From: Amazonocrinis nigriterrae CENA67
Lineage (GTDB): Bacteria > Cyanobacteriota > Cyanobacteriia > Cyanobacteriales > Nostocaceae
DNA: 56,820 nt
Direction: 5' to 3'
Assembly: GCF_016056305.1 (NCBI RefSeq)
Contig: NZ_JAECZC010000029.1
Location: 153,072 to 209,891 of the forward strand
Position 1 is the stretch's first letter. Every line of letters begins with the position of its first letter. This document shows, piece by piece, positions 35,846 to 45,144 of this stretch. The notes below the pieces were generated by a model. That model searched no databases. It worked only from the letters and a program-made list of their open reading frames with translations, and had not been told where the DNA came from. The position numbers and the translations under genes were made by a program.

Positions 35846-38515
35846 ATGCAGCCTACAGATCCCGATAAATTTACTGATCAAGCCTGGGACGCAATTGTTA
35901 AATCTCAGGATATAGTCCGTGCATATCAACAACAGCAATTAGATGTTGAACATTTAATGATTGCTCTGTTACAAGAGCCGACTAGTTTAACAATACGAAT
36001 TTTAGCCAGAGCGGAGGCTGATCCGCTACGCTTGCAACAGCAACTAGAAGCTTTTACCCAACGTCAACCGAAAGTTGGCAAAAGTGACCAACTTTACCTC
36101 GGTCGCAGCTTGGATGTGATGTTAGACCGAGCTGAGGAACTAAGAGTGAAAATGGAAGATTCCCTCATCTCCGTGGAACACATACTCTTAGCTTTTGCTG
36201 AAGATGAACGAATCGGACGGCGGGTACTCAAAAGTTTTAACCTGGACATCACCAAGCTGGAAAGCTCAACGAAAGCTGTTCGTGGTAAGCAAAAGGTTAC
36301 AGATAAAAATCCAGAGTCTCGGTATGAAGCCTTACAAAGATTTGGTAGGGACTTGACAGAACAGGCAAAAGCTGGAAAGCTCGACCCGGTGATTGGGCGA
36401 GATGAAGAAATTCGTCGGGTAATTCAGGTCTTGTCGCGACGTAGCAAAAATAACCCTGTATTAATTGGTGAACCTGGGGTAGGTAAAACCGCGATCGCCG
36501 AAGCACTGGCACAGCGGATGGTCAATGGCGATGTTCCCGAATCTCTCAAAGACCGTAAACTCATATCTTTAGATATCGGCAGTTTGATTGCTGGAGCTAA
36601 ATTGCGGGGAGAATTTGAAGAACGTCTCAAAGCAGTTCTCAAGGAAGTTACGGAGTCTAACGGTAACATAGTTTTATTTATTGATGAACTGCACACCGTA
36701 GTTGGTACTGGTTCCAGCCAACAAGGGGCGATGGATGCGGGAAATTTACTCAAACCTATGCTGGCGCGGGGAGAACTGCGTTGCATTGGGGCGACGACCT
36801 TGGATGAATACCGCAAGCACATTGAAAAGGACGCAGCCCTAGAACGTCGCTTTCAGCAAGTATTTGTAGACCAGCCCAGCGTGGAAAATACTATTTCTAT
36901 TTTGCGGGGGTTGAAAGAACGCTACGAAGTCCACCACAACGTCAAAATTTCTGATTCGGCGTTGGTAGCAGCTGCAACTTTGTCAGCACGGTACATTTCC
37001 GACCGCTTCTTGCCAGATAAAGCTATTGACTTGGTGGATGAGGCAGCCGCACAGTTGAAAATGGAAATTACTTCTAAACCAGCAGAATTAGAAGCTATCG
37101 ACCGCCGCTTGATGCAGTTAGAAATGGAAAAGCTGTCATTGGCTGGAGAAGAAAAAACTATTTCCCCAACCAGAGAACGTTTAGAGCGAATAGAGCAAGA
37201 AATCGCGACTTTAACCGTAAAACAGCACCAATTCAATGAACAATGGCAAGGTGAAAAACAGCTATTGGAAGCCATCAGCGCTTTAAAGAAAGAAGAAGAT
37301 GCTTTGCGGGTGCAAATCGAGCAAGCAGAACGTGCTTATGATTTAAATAAAGCTGCCCAGCTAAAGTATGGCAAATTGGAAGGAGTGCAGCGCGATCGCG
37401 AAGCCAAAGAAGCGGAACTTTTGAAAATTCAAAGCCTTGGTTCTACTTTGCTGCGTGAACAAGTCACTGAAGCTGATATTGCCGAAATCGTTGCTAAATG
37501 GACAGGAATCCCTGTAAATCGGCTTTTGGAATCGGAACGGCAAAAATTGTTGCAACTAGAACACCATTTGCATGAACGTGTCATTGGGCAAGAAGAAGCC
37601 GTAGCAGCAGTAGCAGCAGCAATTCGTCGCGCCCGTGCGGGAATGAAAGACCCTTCTCGCCCCATTGGTTCATTTTTGTTCATGGGGCCTACAGGTGTGG
37701 GTAAAACTGAACTTGCCCGCGCTTTAGCTCAGTTTCTCTTCGATTCTGATGATGCCTTGGTACGCCTGGATATGTCCGAGTATATGGAAAAACACTCGGT
37801 TTCTCGTCTAGTAGGAGCGCCCCCAGGATATGTAGGCTACGAAGAAGGCGGTCAACTTTCGGAAGTGGTTCGCCGTCATCCTTATTCAGTGGTACTTTTA
37901 GACGAAGTGGAAAAAGCACACTCAGATGTGTTTAATATTTTGTTACAAGTATTGGATGACGGTAGGATTACTGACTCACAGGGCAGAACGGTAGATTTTC
38001 GTAATACTGTGATTGTCATGACCAGTAACATTGGTAGCGAACATATCCTAGATGTATCTGGTGATGATACCAAGTATGACATGATGCGCGATCGTGTCAC
38101 CGATGCTTTGCGATCGCATTTTCGCCCCGAATTTCTCAACCGTGTTGATGATATCATTCTCTTCCATACGCTCAGTCGCTCGGAAATGCGCCACATCATC
38201 CGCATTCAACTCAAGCGAGTAGAAAATCTTCTTAGAGAGCAAAAAATCTTTTTTGAAATTTCTGCATCTGCTTGTGATTATTTAGTAGAAACAGGCTATG
38301 ACCCAGTTTATGGTGCGCGTCCACTGAAACGAGCAATTCAGCGACAAGTAGAAAACCCCCTCGCCACTAAGTTATTAGAAAACACTTTTATCTCTGGCGA
38401 TACGATCATCATCGACAAAGGTGAAAAAGGTCTGACTTTTACTAAAAAATTATCCGTTAAGGTGACAACTCTCCAAACTATCGGAAACTTCTTGGAACCG
38501 TCATCTGAACTGTAA
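35846..38515 (+). CDS. clpB: ATP-dependent chaperone ClpB
   Basis: Hsp100 disaggregase that threads aggregated proteins through a hexameric ring, with DnaK. The 889-aa protein has the N-terminal Clp repeats ([20 protein letters not shown]), AAA-1 with [12 protein letters not shown], an [11 protein letters not shown] Walker B and [13 protein letters not shown], and the ClpB-specific coiled-coil middle domain (about 410-530, [17 protein letters not shown]). AAA-2 follows with [14 protein letters not shown] and LLDEVEKAH, then the small domain with [10 protein letters not shown]. The middle domain separates it from ClpC, and no UVR motif or ClpP tripeptide was noticed. Its C-terminus is slightly longer than in typical 860-875-aa members. 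Confidence 0.96.
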   Translation: MQPTDPDKFTDQAWDAIVKSQDIVRAYQQQQLDVEHLMIALLQEPTSLTIRILARAEADPLRLQQQLEAFTQRQPKVGKSDQLYLGRSLDVMLDRAEELRVKMEDSLISVEHILLAFAEDERIGRRVLKSFNLDITKLESSTKAVRGKQKVTDKNPESRYEALQRFGRDLTEQAKAGKLDPVIGRDEEIRRVIQVLSRRSKNNPVLIGEPGVGKTAIAEALAQRMVNGDVPESLKDRKLISLDIGSLIAGAKLRGEFEERLKAVLKEVTESNGNIVLFIDELHTVVGTGSSQQGAMDAGNLLKPMLARGELRCIGATTLDEYRKHIEKDAALERRFQQVFVDQPSVENTISILRGLKERYEVHHNVKISDSALVAAATLSARYISDRFLPDKAIDLVDEAAAQLKMEITSKPAELEAIDRRLMQLEMEKLSLAGEEKTISPTRERLERIEQEIATLTVKQHQFNEQWQGEKQLLEAISALKKEEDALRVQIEQAERAYDLNKAAQLKYGKLEGVQRDREAKEAELLKIQSLGSTLLREQVTEADIAEIVAKWTGIPVNRLLESERQKLLQLEHHLHERVIGQEEAVAAVAAAIRRARAGMKDPSRPIGSFLFMGPTGVGKTELARALAQFLFDSDDALVRLDMSEYMEKHSVSRLVGAPPGYVGYEEGGQLSEVVRRHPYSVVLLDEVEKAHSDVFNILLQVLDDGRITDSQGRTVDFRNTVIVMTSNIGSEHILDVSGDDTKYDMMRDRVTDALRSHFRPEFLNRVDDIILFHTLSRSEMRHIIRIQLKRVENLLREQKIFFEISASACDYLVETGYDPVYGARPLKRAIQRQVENPLATKLLENTFISGDTIIIDKGEKGLTFTKKLSVKVTTLQTIGNFLEPSSEL

Positions 38516-38553
38516 ACAACAAAAAGTTAAAACATACACAAAACTACACACTG

Positions 38554-38579
38554 TAGCGGCTATTCATGAATAGCCGCTA
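38554..38579. terminator. 26-bp perfect palindrome after clpB
   Basis: TAGCGGCTATTCA is followed directly by its exact reverse complement, 38 nt after the clpB stop. There is no T tract, so it is either a stem-loop terminator without a tail or an interspersed palindrome. Confidence 0.5.
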
Positions 38580-38625
38580 AACCAAAATCATACCATTTCA
38601 TGAAAAACCTGATACAAATATATGG

Positions 38626-38653
38626 GTAGGGGCGTACAGCTGTACGCCTCTAC
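38626..38653. repeat. Palindromic repeat GTAGRGGCGTACAGC
   Basis: A nearly perfect palindrome (one mismatch) centred at 38639/38640. It shares the GTAG(A/G)GGCGTA arm with the stem-loop at 22072-22097. Confidence 0.55.
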
Positions 38654-38746
38654 TATTGTTTATATAAATTCTAAGTGTATTAAATTTTTGACTCCAGACT
38701 GGGCATAATAAAACCAGAATCTTTTGAATTTAATACTTTGTTGATA

Positions 38747-39718
38747 ATGTGCGTTGATTTTACTGTAGTCATCCCTACTTACAATGGAGAAAGCCGCTTA
38801 TCCAAAGTTCTTGAGCGATTACAGACCCAAACGGATGTAGAACAGTTAAATTGGGAAATTCTGGTTGTTGATAATAACAGCAGCGATAATACAGCAAAAC
38901 TAATTCAAAATTACCAAGCTAGCTGGTCTAACCATGCACCCTTACGCTACTGTTTTGAAAGTGAACAAGGACTAGCTTTTGCCAGAAGTAAAGGCATTAG
39001 AGAAGCAAAAGGTGAATTTGTTGGTTTTTTAGATGATGATAATTTACCTGCACCCACCTGGGTAATCTCAGCATACAAATTTGGCAAAGAACATCCCAAA
39101 GCAGGTGCATACGGTAGCCAAATTCATGGCTTATTTGAAGTTGAATCTCCAGAACACCTTAAACAAATTATTTTTTATCTTGCTATTAACGAAAGAGGCT
39201 CACAACCACTTTTATATGAACCGCAAAAAAAAGGGTTTCCCCCTGGAGCAGGTTTAGTAGTGCGTCGTCAAGTATGGCAAGATCATGTCCCTCAGCATCT
39301 TTTACTAGTAGGTAGAGTTGGTTCATCAATGTTAGCTGGAGAAGATTCAGAAGCTCTATCCTACATTCATAAAGCCGGCTGGGAAATTTGGTATAGTCCA
39401 ACAATGGAAATAGAACATATTATCCCATCTTGGAGATTAGAAAAAAAATACTTAATTTCCCTAATGCGTGGTATTGGTTTGAGCCGTTATCATCTGCGGA
39501 TGTCACTAATTAAAAACTGGCAAAAACCATTTGTATTTTTTATATATCTAGCTAATGACTTCCGTAAATTAATACTACATTTTATTCGTTATTACGGAGT
39601 ACTCAAAAGTGATTTAGTCGCAGCGATTGAAATGGAAAGACTTTTGACTACTTTTATTAGCCCCTTTTATCTATTGAAACTTAGATTAAATAAGTCTTTC
39701 AAAAAAATATCGACCTGA
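38747..39718 (+). CDS. Family-2 glycosyltransferase, HpsE-like
   Basis: A 323-aa inverting glycosyltransferase of the GT-A fold: TVVIPTYNGESRL at the N-terminus, ILVVDNNSSDNT, the DXD-type FLDDDNLPAP (metal/nucleotide sugar binding) and the acceptor-site region AGEDSEALSYIHKAGWEIWY. It aligns over its whole length with HpsE at 53345-54304 (shared AYGSQIH, AGLVVRRQ, GWEIWY, GIGLSRY), so it is a paralogue probably working on hormogonium or related polysaccharide. ATG 38747 (MCVDFTVV) was chosen over a TTG nine bases earlier. The C-terminal part has hydrophobic patches but no clear membrane spans. Confidence 0.87.
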   Translation: MCVDFTVVIPTYNGESRLSKVLERLQTQTDVEQLNWEILVVDNNSSDNTAKLIQNYQASWSNHAPLRYCFESEQGLAFARSKGIREAKGEFVGFLDDDNLPAPTWVISAYKFGKEHPKAGAYGSQIHGLFEVESPEHLKQIIFYLAINERGSQPLLYEPQKKGFPPGAGLVVRRQVWQDHVPQHLLLVGRVGSSMLAGEDSEALSYIHKAGWEIWYSPTMEIEHIIPSWRLEKKYLISLMRGIGLSRYHLRMSLIKNWQKPFVFFIYLANDFRKLILHFIRYYGVLKSDLVAAIEMERLLTTFISPFYLLKLRLNKSFKKIST

Positions 39719-39732
39719 TATAGTAACCTTAA

Positions 39733-39845
39733 TTCTCTCTGCGTTCTCTGCGTCTCTGCGGTAGCCTGCGGCAAGCTCTTCGGGTTCAGCAGTTACTTCA
39801 CTTGGGGAAACCCCAAGACCGTACTGCTTCACCGCTTACGCGTCT
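39733..39845. repeat. CTCTGCG repeat with inserted hairpin element
   Basis: CTCTGCGTTCTCTGCGTCTC opens the repeat, and a GC-rich insert carrying CTTGGGGAAACCCCAAG (a palindromic stem) follows. It lies in the gap between two glycosyltransferase genes. Confidence 0.55.
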
Positions 39846-39885
39846 ACATTAAAACAAAATATTTTCTACAAATCATGAATAAATT

Positions 39886-40869
39886 ATGCCAATAATATCT
39901 GTAATCATTCCCGTATTCAATGGTGAAAAAACTATTAAATTGGCTATCAGCTCTGTTTTACAGCAAACATTAGCTGATTTTGAACTAATCATTATCAATG
40001 CTAACTCTACAGACTCAACATTAGATATGATTGAGCAAATTCAAGATGAGCGAATAAGAGTCTTTTCTTACCCTAAAGCTAACGTGGCTGTAAATCGTAA
40101 TCGTGGAGTTCAACATTCTTCCTGTGAATTTATTACCTTTTTAGATGCAGATGATATTTGGACACCCAACAAACTAGAAGCTCAATATACAGCTTTAGTA
40201 AAACATCCTGAAGCTGCTGTAGCTTATAGTTGGACTAATTGTATAGATGAGAATGGTAAATTTTTACGTCCTTGTTCTTATGTTCAATGGGTAGGAGATG
40301 TCTATCATAAGTTATTGCTAGATGATTTCATTGGTAGCGGCTCCAACGTCATGATACGTAAGAGTGCTTTTACAGCAGTTGGGGGTTTTAATGAGTCACT
40401 AACCAATGCACAAGATACAGATTTATGGCTACGCTTAGCAGCCAATTATCATTTTATTGTCATTCCAGAACCACAAATTTTATATCGCATCTCTGCCAAT
40501 TCGATGTCCTCGGACATATTGGGTTTAGAAAAATCTAATCTCCAAGTTATTAAACAAGCTTTTGCTCACCAAAAAGCCGAATCTCTACAGTATTTGAAAA
40601 AGTATAGTATTGCTAACCTATATAAATACTTAAGTTATAAAGTTCTAGACGTAACCCCAGGTAAGCAAAAAACTCTACAAGCAGTTAGAATTTTAGCAAC
40701 AGCCATCAAAAGTGACCCTTCTCTGGTACTAAAACCTGTTATTTTTAAAGCATTTTTAAAACTTACAGTAATGACTGTACTGCCTTCTCAATTGGCTCAG
40801 CAGTTGTTGAATAAATTTCCTAAACTTTCTAATACAAGTACTTTTTTAGGATACGAAAAAACTTCTTAA
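39886..40869 (+). CDS. Family-2 glycosyltransferase
   Basis: A 327-aa GT-A glycosyltransferase: ISVIIPVFNGEKTIKLAISS, INANSTDSTLDMIEQI, the DXD-type FLDADDIW, and TNAQDTDLWLRLA as the acceptor-side motif. The C-terminal 100 residues are helical and not part of the catalytic core. Only 19 nt separate it from the next gene, its close tandem paralogue, so the two are probably co-transcribed. Substrates are unknown; the nearby hps genes make extracellular polysaccharide synthesis likely. Confidence 0.87.
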   Translation: MPIISVIIPVFNGEKTIKLAISSVLQQTLADFELIIINANSTDSTLDMIEQIQDERIRVFSYPKANVAVNRNRGVQHSSCEFITFLDADDIWTPNKLEAQYTALVKHPEAAVAYSWTNCIDENGKFLRPCSYVQWVGDVYHKLLLDDFIGSGSNVMIRKSAFTAVGGFNESLTNAQDTDLWLRLAANYHFIVIPEPQILYRISANSMSSDILGLEKSNLQVIKQAFAHQKAESLQYLKKYSIANLYKYLSYKVLDVTPGKQKTLQAVRILATAIKSDPSLVLKPVIFKAFLKLTVMTVLPSQLAQQLLNKFPKLSNTSTFLGYEKTS

Positions 40870-40888
40870 TTTGAATATTGCCAAAAAA

Positions 40889-41791
40889 ATGTTAAACCAA
40901 ATATCTGTTATTATTCCTGTTTATAATGGAGAAAAAACTGTTAAAGAGACTATTCAATCAGTTTTAAACCAAACTTTTACAAATATAGAACTTATACTTA
41001 TCAATGATGGTTCTAATGATTCGACATTAGAGATTATTGAAAGTATACAAGATGACCGATTAAAGGTATTCTCTTATCAGAATGCGGGTCTAGCTGCTAG
41101 CCGTAATCGCGGTTTATTTCACTGTACAGGAAACTTTATTTCTTTTATAGACGCTGATGATCTTTGGACATCTGATAAACTTGAATCTCAACTTAAAGCA
41201 TTGCAAGAGCATCCAAAGGCAGCTGTTGCTTATAGCTGGACTAATTATATTGACACTGAAGGTAAATTTTTAAAATCAGGCACACACATCACTGTCACAG
41301 GAGATGTTTATAAACAGCTTGTATTACGCAACTTATTAGAAAATGGTTCTAACCCCTTAGTTCGCTCTGAAGCGCTAAAAGAAGTTGGTGGTTTTGATGA
41401 AACACTTCCTGCGGCTGAAGATTGGGATATGTGGTTAAGGCTAGCTGCTCTTTACGAATTTGTAGCTGTACCAAAAGCTCAAATATTATATCGAGTATCT
41501 CCCAACTCGATGTCTACTAAATTGAAAATACAAGAAGCTGCTTCTCTAAAAGTGATTGAACGTGCTTTTAGTAATCAGAAAGCTGAATCTTTATCTCATT
41601 TAAAAAGATATAGTATTGCTTACCTTTACAAATACTTAACTTTTAAAGCCTTGGAGTCACCAAGTAAGTTAAAAAAAAGCTGGATATCTGCAATATTTCT
41701 CTGGAATTATATTAAGCATGATCCATCTGCACTACGGCAAAGTAGACTTATATTAATTGCTATTTTTAAAATTATTTTTCCTTTTGTTTAA
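40889..41791 (+). CDS. Family-2 glycosyltransferase, tandem paralogue
   Basis: A 300-aa GT-A glycosyltransferase beginning MLNQISVIIPVYNGEKTVKE at ATG 40889; a TTG at 40871 is an alternative. The motifs INDGSNDST, FIDADDLW and PAAEDWDMWLRLA match the preceding gene almost position for position, including the C-terminal YSIAYLYKYLTFKAL helix (YSIANLYKYLSYKVL in the other). It is clearly a tandem duplicate. The pair could add two successive sugars of the same polymer. Confidence 0.87.
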   Translation: MLNQISVIIPVYNGEKTVKETIQSVLNQTFTNIELILINDGSNDSTLEIIESIQDDRLKVFSYQNAGLAASRNRGLFHCTGNFISFIDADDLWTSDKLESQLKALQEHPKAAVAYSWTNYIDTEGKFLKSGTHITVTGDVYKQLVLRNLLENGSNPLVRSEALKEVGGFDETLPAAEDWDMWLRLAALYEFVAVPKAQILYRVSPNSMSTKLKIQEAASLKVIERAFSNQKAESLSHLKRYSIAYLYKYLTFKALESPSKLKKSWISAIFLWNYIKHDPSALRQSRLILIAIFKIIFPFV

Positions 41792-42243
41792 TTTATATCT
41801 TGCATCGATAGGACTACGATTTAATTTTTTAAATAGACGTAAGCTTTGCTCAGCAAAAACTAGATATGGTGGGCAAAGTCTACCTAGCCTTTCAAAGCAA
41901 GTAAAAATCCCAGAAAATTGGGTCAAATTTTTACCTATTCACCTTGGTGTCTTTGTGTCTTAGTGGTTAAAGAGTAAATTTTTTACCACAAAGGCACAAA
42001 GACACTGAGCGATCGCTTGAAAATCCTTAACAAATTGTAACTAGATACCACTGGTAGGGAAATCCGAATCATCCCTATGGGGCAAACAGTGCTGAAAAAA
42101 CAAGCGATCGCCTCAGCTATGCCATTAAAATCCTAATTGGTATCACGCTCCCTACATTCTCCGAGTTTACCTCTGCTTTTAGAGGGCTGGGGCGTATTTG
42201 CCATAATGATAATCTCAGTTAGTCACATTGAAGATTACCAATC
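41792..42243. other. Intergenic region containing a foldable repeat, upstream of htpG
   Basis: At 41946-42004, TGGTGTCTTTGTGTCTTAGT ... ACCACAAAGGCACAAAGACA forms a long imperfect hairpin of the same repeat class as 5139-5246. The rest includes a HIP1 site and no gene. No CIRCE-like element was seen before htpG. Confidence 0.5.
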
Positions 42244-44223
42244 ATGCTAGAACAAGGCACTATCAGTATTCATACTGAGAATATTTTCCCAATTATCAAA
42301 AAGTCGCTCTACTCAGACCATCAAATCTTCTTGCGAGAATTGGTATCCAACGCTGTAGATGCAATCCAAAAGCTGAACATGGTATCTCGCGCTGGGGAAT
42401 ATGCGGGAGACATCGGTGAACCAGAAATTGTAATTGCCATTGATAAAGATAAAAAGACCGTTTCCATCTCTGACAACGGCATCGGCATGACAGCAGAGGA
42501 GATTAAGAAATATATCAATCAGGTTGCTTTCTCTAGTGCCGAAGAATTTATTCAGAAGTACCAAGGCAAATCAGACCAACCAATAATCGGTCACTTTGGT
42601 CTTGGCTTCTATTCCTCGTTCATGGTGGCGCAAAAAGTCGAAATCGACACTCTTTCATACAAAGAAGGGGCGCAAGCTGTACATTGGAGTTGCGATGGTT
42701 CCCCAGCCTTTACCCTAGAAGAATCATCCCGCACCACTCGCGGCACTACCATTACCTTAACTCTCCTACCAGACGAAGAAGAATATTTAGAATCAGCACG
42801 TATTAAAAATCTTGTCAAGACCTACTGCGACTTCATGCCAGTACCAATCAAACTGGAAGGTGAAGTTTTAAATCAGCAAAAAGCACCTTGGCGAGAGTCT
42901 GCTAACAACCTGACCAAAGAAGAGTATTTAGAATTTTACCGTTACCTATACCCTTTTCAAGAAGAACCACTGTTGTGGGTGCATCTAAATACAGACTATC
43001 CCTTTATCATCAACGGGATTTTGTATTTTCCCAAAATGAAGCCAGATGTCGATGTGACAAAAGGGCAAATCAAGCTATTTTGCAATCAAGTCTTTGTCAG
43101 CGACAACTGCGAAGAAATTATCCCGCAATTTCTCACGCCAATGCGCGGTGTAATTGATAGTACTGATATACCCTTGAATGTGTCGCGTAGTGCATTACAA
43201 GGCGATCGCACCGTGCGGAAAATCGGCGATTATATAGCTAAGAAAGTAGGCGATCGCCTCAAAGAACTTTACCGCGACAACCGCGAACAATACATCAGTG
43301 CTTGGAAGGATCTCGGCACTTTTGTCAAATTCGGTGTTCTCAACGACGAGAAATTTAAAAAACAAGTCGAAGACATCATCATCTTTCGTAGCACCGCTAA
43401 AATTGCCCAAAAAGCTGCCGAGACTCCAGCAGTTGAGGTACAGTCTCAAGAAGGGGATGTTTGGCAAGATGTCACTGCTAACTCCCAGGATGCAATATCC
43501 ACTACTCCCTATACCACCCTCAAAGAATACTTAGAACGTAATAAAGAACGCCACGAAAACCGCGTTTTCTATAGCACCGATGAAGCAACACAAGCGACCT
43601 ACATAGAATTACATAAAAACCAAGGTTTAGAAGTCCTGTTTATGGACTCCTTCATCGACACTCACTTTATCAACTTCCTAGAGCGGGAATATCAAGATGT
43701 CAAATTTACGCGGGTAGACTCTGACTTAGATAATACTCTGCTGGATAAAGACAAAGCCAGCGAAATAGTTGACCCCAAGACCAACAAAACCCGCACAGAG
43801 GTAATCAAAGAATTATTTGAGAAAGCCCTCAACAAACCCAAAGTCAACATTCGCACCGAAGCATTAAAGTCAGACGATCCTCAAGGTACACCGCCAGCGA
43901 TGGTATTGCTTCCAGAAATTCTGCGTCGCCTGCGGGAGATGAACGCCATGATGCAACAGCAGAATGTAGAGTTTCCCGAAGACCACATTTTGCTAGTGAA
44001 TACTGCCCATCCCCTGATTCAAAATCTAGCCAATCTCAACCAAGGTAGTATTATTCAAGGTGATGGCGAGTCACCAACAACCCAATTAGTGAATATGATT
44101 TGCCAACACGTCTACGACTTAGCGCTGATGTCTCAAAAAGGCTTTGATGCTGAGGGAATGAAATCCTTTGTCGAACGCTCAAATGAAGTACTCACAAAGC
44201 TGACAGAACAAGCTAGCAAGTAA
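42244..44223 (+). CDS. htpG: Molecular chaperone HtpG (Hsp90)
   Basis: Bacterial Hsp90, an ATP-driven dimeric chaperone needed for heat, cold and oxidative stress tolerance in cyanobacteria. The 659-aa protein has the GHKL ATPase domain (FLRELVSNAVDAIQKL with the catalytic Glu, ISDNGIGMT, GHFGLGFYSSFMVA, GTTITLTLL), the middle domain (FPKMKPDVDVTKGQIKLFCN, DIPLNVSRSALQGD) and a C-terminal dimerisation domain. No C-terminal MEEVD is present, as expected in bacteria. The start MLEQGTISIHTENIF is standard. Confidence 0.96.
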   Translation: MLEQGTISIHTENIFPIIKKSLYSDHQIFLRELVSNAVDAIQKLNMVSRAGEYAGDIGEPEIVIAIDKDKKTVSISDNGIGMTAEEIKKYINQVAFSSAEEFIQKYQGKSDQPIIGHFGLGFYSSFMVAQKVEIDTLSYKEGAQAVHWSCDGSPAFTLEESSRTTRGTTITLTLLPDEEEYLESARIKNLVKTYCDFMPVPIKLEGEVLNQQKAPWRESANNLTKEEYLEFYRYLYPFQEEPLLWVHLNTDYPFIINGILYFPKMKPDVDVTKGQIKLFCNQVFVSDNCEEIIPQFLTPMRGVIDSTDIPLNVSRSALQGDRTVRKIGDYIAKKVGDRLKELYRDNREQYISAWKDLGTFVKFGVLNDEKFKKQVEDIIIFRSTAKIAQKAAETPAVEVQSQEGDVWQDVTANSQDAISTTPYTTLKEYLERNKERHENRVFYSTDEATQATYIELHKNQGLEVLFMDSFIDTHFINFLEREYQDVKFTRVDSDLDNTLLDKDKASEIVDPKTNKTRTEVIKELFEKALNKPKVNIRTEALKSDDPQGTPPAMVLLPEILRRLREMNAMMQQQNVEFPEDHILLVNTAHPLIQNLANLNQGSIIQGDGESPTTQLVNMICQHVYDLALMSQKGFDAEGMKSFVERSNEVLTKLTEQASK

Positions 44224-44365
44224 GTTAGGAGTGAGGAGTGAGGAGTTAGGAGTTAATTGTCATTTGTCAGTGGTCAGTGGTCAGTGGTAATTTTCTTTAT
44301 CCCCCATCTCCCTCATCTCCCCTGCACCCCTGCACCCCTGCACCCCTGCTCCTCATCTCCCCATC
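44224..44365. repeat. Cluster of short tandem repeats after htpG
   Basis: GTTAGGA/GTGAGGA heptamers, GTCAGTG heptamers (about 44266-44287) and GCACCCCT octamers follow one another before the rpmB promoter region. No gene is present. Confidence 0.75.
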
Positions 44366-44429
44366 TCCCCACCTAAGCCCTAAAATAGAAAGGCTGTAAT
44401 AAAATCAAAGCAATCTGGAGAAACTTGCT

Positions 44430-44666
44430 ATGTCTCGTCGCTGTGAATTAACTGGTAAAAAGGCAAATAACGCCTTTGCAATTTCTCACTCTCACCGCCG
44501 TACCAAACGCCTTCAGCACGCCAATTTGCAAACCAAGCGTGTTTGGTGGGAAAGTGGAAATCGTTGGGTAAAACTGAAGCTATCTACCAAAGCCATCAAA
44601 ACCCTAGAAATCAAAGGGTTAGAAGCAATGGCTAAAGAAGCAGGAATTAACCTGAATCATTACTAA
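44430..44666 (+). CDS. rpmB: 50S ribosomal protein L28
   Basis: A 78-aa ribosomal protein: [20 protein letters not shown] is the L28 signature, followed by [20 protein letters not shown] and the basic C-terminal part. CTGGAGAAAC gives the ribosome-binding site. It is monocistronic, with a strong terminator 76 nt downstream. Confidence 0.97.
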   Translation: MSRRCELTGKKANNAFAISHSHRRTKRLQHANLQTKRVWWESGNRWVKLKLSTKAIKTLEIKGLEAMAKEAGINLNHY

Positions 44667-44742
44667 GTTTCTGAACTCAGGCTGGTAATACACGCCTTAG
44701 TCCTTGGAAAGTTATCTGGAATCCAGAATATTTACACTACTA

Positions 44743-44768
44743 ACCTCCCCATTTCGGGAGGTTTTTAA
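44743..44768 (+). terminator. Rho-independent terminator of rpmB
   Basis: ACCTCCC and GGGAGGT form a 7-bp stem with a CATTTC loop, followed by TTTTTAATT. Confidence 0.88.
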
Positions 44769-45144
44769 TTACTTAATATTATTTAGCACCTGACTGATAT
44801 GTTTCCTTTAAGCAGTGGGTACTATAAGCTTACTCCCCTAACTATATCTTCATGAAGTTGCCTTCAGGTGAGATACATTTTGTAAAAGTTCATGTGAAGT
44901 TATGGTTTTAATACTTTTTTTAGACTACGAATTAATTTCAGAAAAAATCAGTATTGATGGAAAACATAAAAATCTGATAAATCATATAACTGAAAAATAT
45001 TTTTAATTTTTGCTGTATTTGGTAGCAGGAACAATCCAGTATTTGCATAAATAAAAATCTCATTTATATGTAAATTGAGTTTACAGATATAGGTTTAAAT
45101 TGCAAAAAAAATTGGTAATTAACTTACTTTATAGGAAAGCAGCT
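44769..45144. other. AT-rich region upstream of hpsA
   Basis: No gene was seen. The region should hold the hpsA promoter and leader, since hps genes in Nostoc are induced in hormogonia. I could not assign a sigma-factor box. AGGAAAGC at 45134 is the ribosome-binding site for the ATG at 45145. Confidence 0.45.
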
